NCBI RefSeq assembly: GCF_023656415.1
Contig: NZ_JAMOIL010000005.1
Span: 1 to 64,000, forward strand
Length of the DNA: 64,000 bases
Direction: 5' to 3'
Source of the DNA: Nocardioides bruguierae
GTDB taxonomy: Bacteria > Actinomycetota > Actinomycetes > Propionibacteriales > Nocardioidaceae
Positions within the stretch are counted from its first letter, which is position 1, and every line of letters starts with the position of its first letter. Positions 63,504-64,000 of this stretch are shown here, in pieces. Below the pieces are notes generated by a model. The model did no database searches. It had not been told where the DNA came from and saw only the letters and a program-made list of their open reading frames with translations. Position numbers and translations under genes: made by a program.

Positions 63504-64000
63504 TCAGTCCTCGTCCGGCAGCGGCACGAGCAGCCCCGGACGGTCGGCGACGACCACGCGGCCGGCCTCGAGGTCGACCTCGGGCACCAGGGCGGTCACG
63601 AAGGGCACGAGCCGCTCGCCGTGGGCGGTGCGGACCGCGAGCAGGTCCTGCGCTCCCCCGTGGACGAGGCGGACGACCGTGCCGTGCTCGGTGCCGTCGG
63701 TGTCGAGCACCGTGAGCCCCTCGAGCTGGTGGTCGTAGAACTCCTCGGGGTCCTCCGGGGAGTCGTGGACGGCGATCGTGGCGTGCAGCAGCACCCCGCG
63801 CACCGCCTCGGCGGCGGTGCGGTCGGCGACCTCCTCGAAACGCACCAGCAGCACGCCGGTGTGCATCCGGGCCCGGGCCACCGTGAGCCGGGTGCCGGTG
63901 AACGCGGAGCCGCGCGGGGCCTCGGCGCGCAGGACGGCCCCGGGGGCGAAGCGCAGCTCCGGCGAGTCCGTGCGGACGTCGACGGTGACGTCGCCGCGGA
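63504..64000 (-). CDS. rimM: Ribosome maturation factor RimM (5' end cut by window edge)
   Basis: RimM helps assemble the 30S head with S19. The visible C-terminal 165 residues include the N-domain end [20 protein letters not shown], then [20 protein letters not shown] and the PRC-barrel part [33 protein letters not shown], as in RimM. The start codon lies beyond position 64000. Next gene leftward is trmD, 13 nt away. Confidence 0.9.
   Translation of the reverse strand, partial: RGDVTVDVRTDSPELRFAPGAVLRAEAPRGSAFTGTRLTVARARMHTGVLLVRFEEVADRTAAEAVRGVLLHATIAVHDSPEDPEEFYDHQLEGLTVLDTDGTEHGTVVRLVHGGAQDLLAVRTAHGERLVPFVTALVPEVDLEAGRVVVADRPGLLVPLPDED

Overview
The window is a very GC-rich, densely coded stretch of an actinobacterial chromosome. 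The gene content and order (proline-tRNA ligase of the actinobacterial type, short NusA, DUF2469, the rimM-trmD-rplS-lepB-rnhB series, DUF4439, a GylR-like regulator next to the glycerol genes) and many GTG/TTG starts point to the Propionibacteriales, most likely a Nocardioides-like organism. That placement is inference from gene content, not from a database match. I see no tRNA or rRNA gene, no CRISPR array and no insertion-sequence transposase.

The backbone is an ancestral housekeeping block read on the minus strand. From right to left it runs rimM (cut by the window edge), trmD, rplS, lepB, rnhB, DUF2469, (tadE-tadG), yraN, comM, dprA, xerC, then rpsB, tsf, pyrH, frr, cdsA, then rlmN, dxr, rseP, ispG, proS, and finally rimP, nusA. 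It covers translation, tRNA modification, protein export, DNA uptake and recombination, phospholipid synthesis, and two MEP-pathway isoprenoid genes (dxr, ispG) around the site-2 protease.

Accessory modules sit between these core genes. (i) At 1.7-7.1 kb lie a DUF4439 lipoprotein, a secreted M43 metalloprotease, two HAD phosphatases and a CoA-transferase. (ii) At 9.1-15 kb lie two paralogous secreted proteins, a DoxX protein, an acetyltransferase, and a DUF559 gene bracketed by three copies of a 47-bp hairpin repeat. (iii) At 17.7-38 kb lie a Na+/H+ antiporter and a polyamine-type uptake and catabolism module: aldehyde dehydrogenase, amidohydrolase, class III aminotransferase, FAD amine oxidase, PotC-B-A-D-like ABC transporter, Lrp regulator and a second FAD oxidase. 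These are followed by two DDAH-like hydrolases flanking a RIO kinase, a LOG-like protein, a mannosyltransferase-like GT4 and a GNAT. (iv) At 39.6-46.6 kb is a glycerol regulon: glpD, glpK, glpF, a divergent IclR-family regulator and a second glycerol kinase, with repeated operator-like motifs.

The non-coding DNA is rich in inverted repeats. Several are convincing terminators (2759-2812, 24287-24324, 41521-41550, 50040-50085). Others are unexplained: the 47-bp family at 13.9-15.1 kb, a 63-nt palindrome followed by an 11-bp tandem array at 39.5 kb, a perfect 15-bp-arm hairpin inside lepB, a palindrome GCAGGAACCTGC seen at separate loci, and a small ORF with an SD-overlapping inverted repeat in front of the RIO kinase. 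No obviously new multi-gene system (defence, biosynthetic or mobile) is visible. The best leads are these repeats, the TrmD-GNAT fusion, the frameshifted phosphatase and the DDAH/RIO arrangement.
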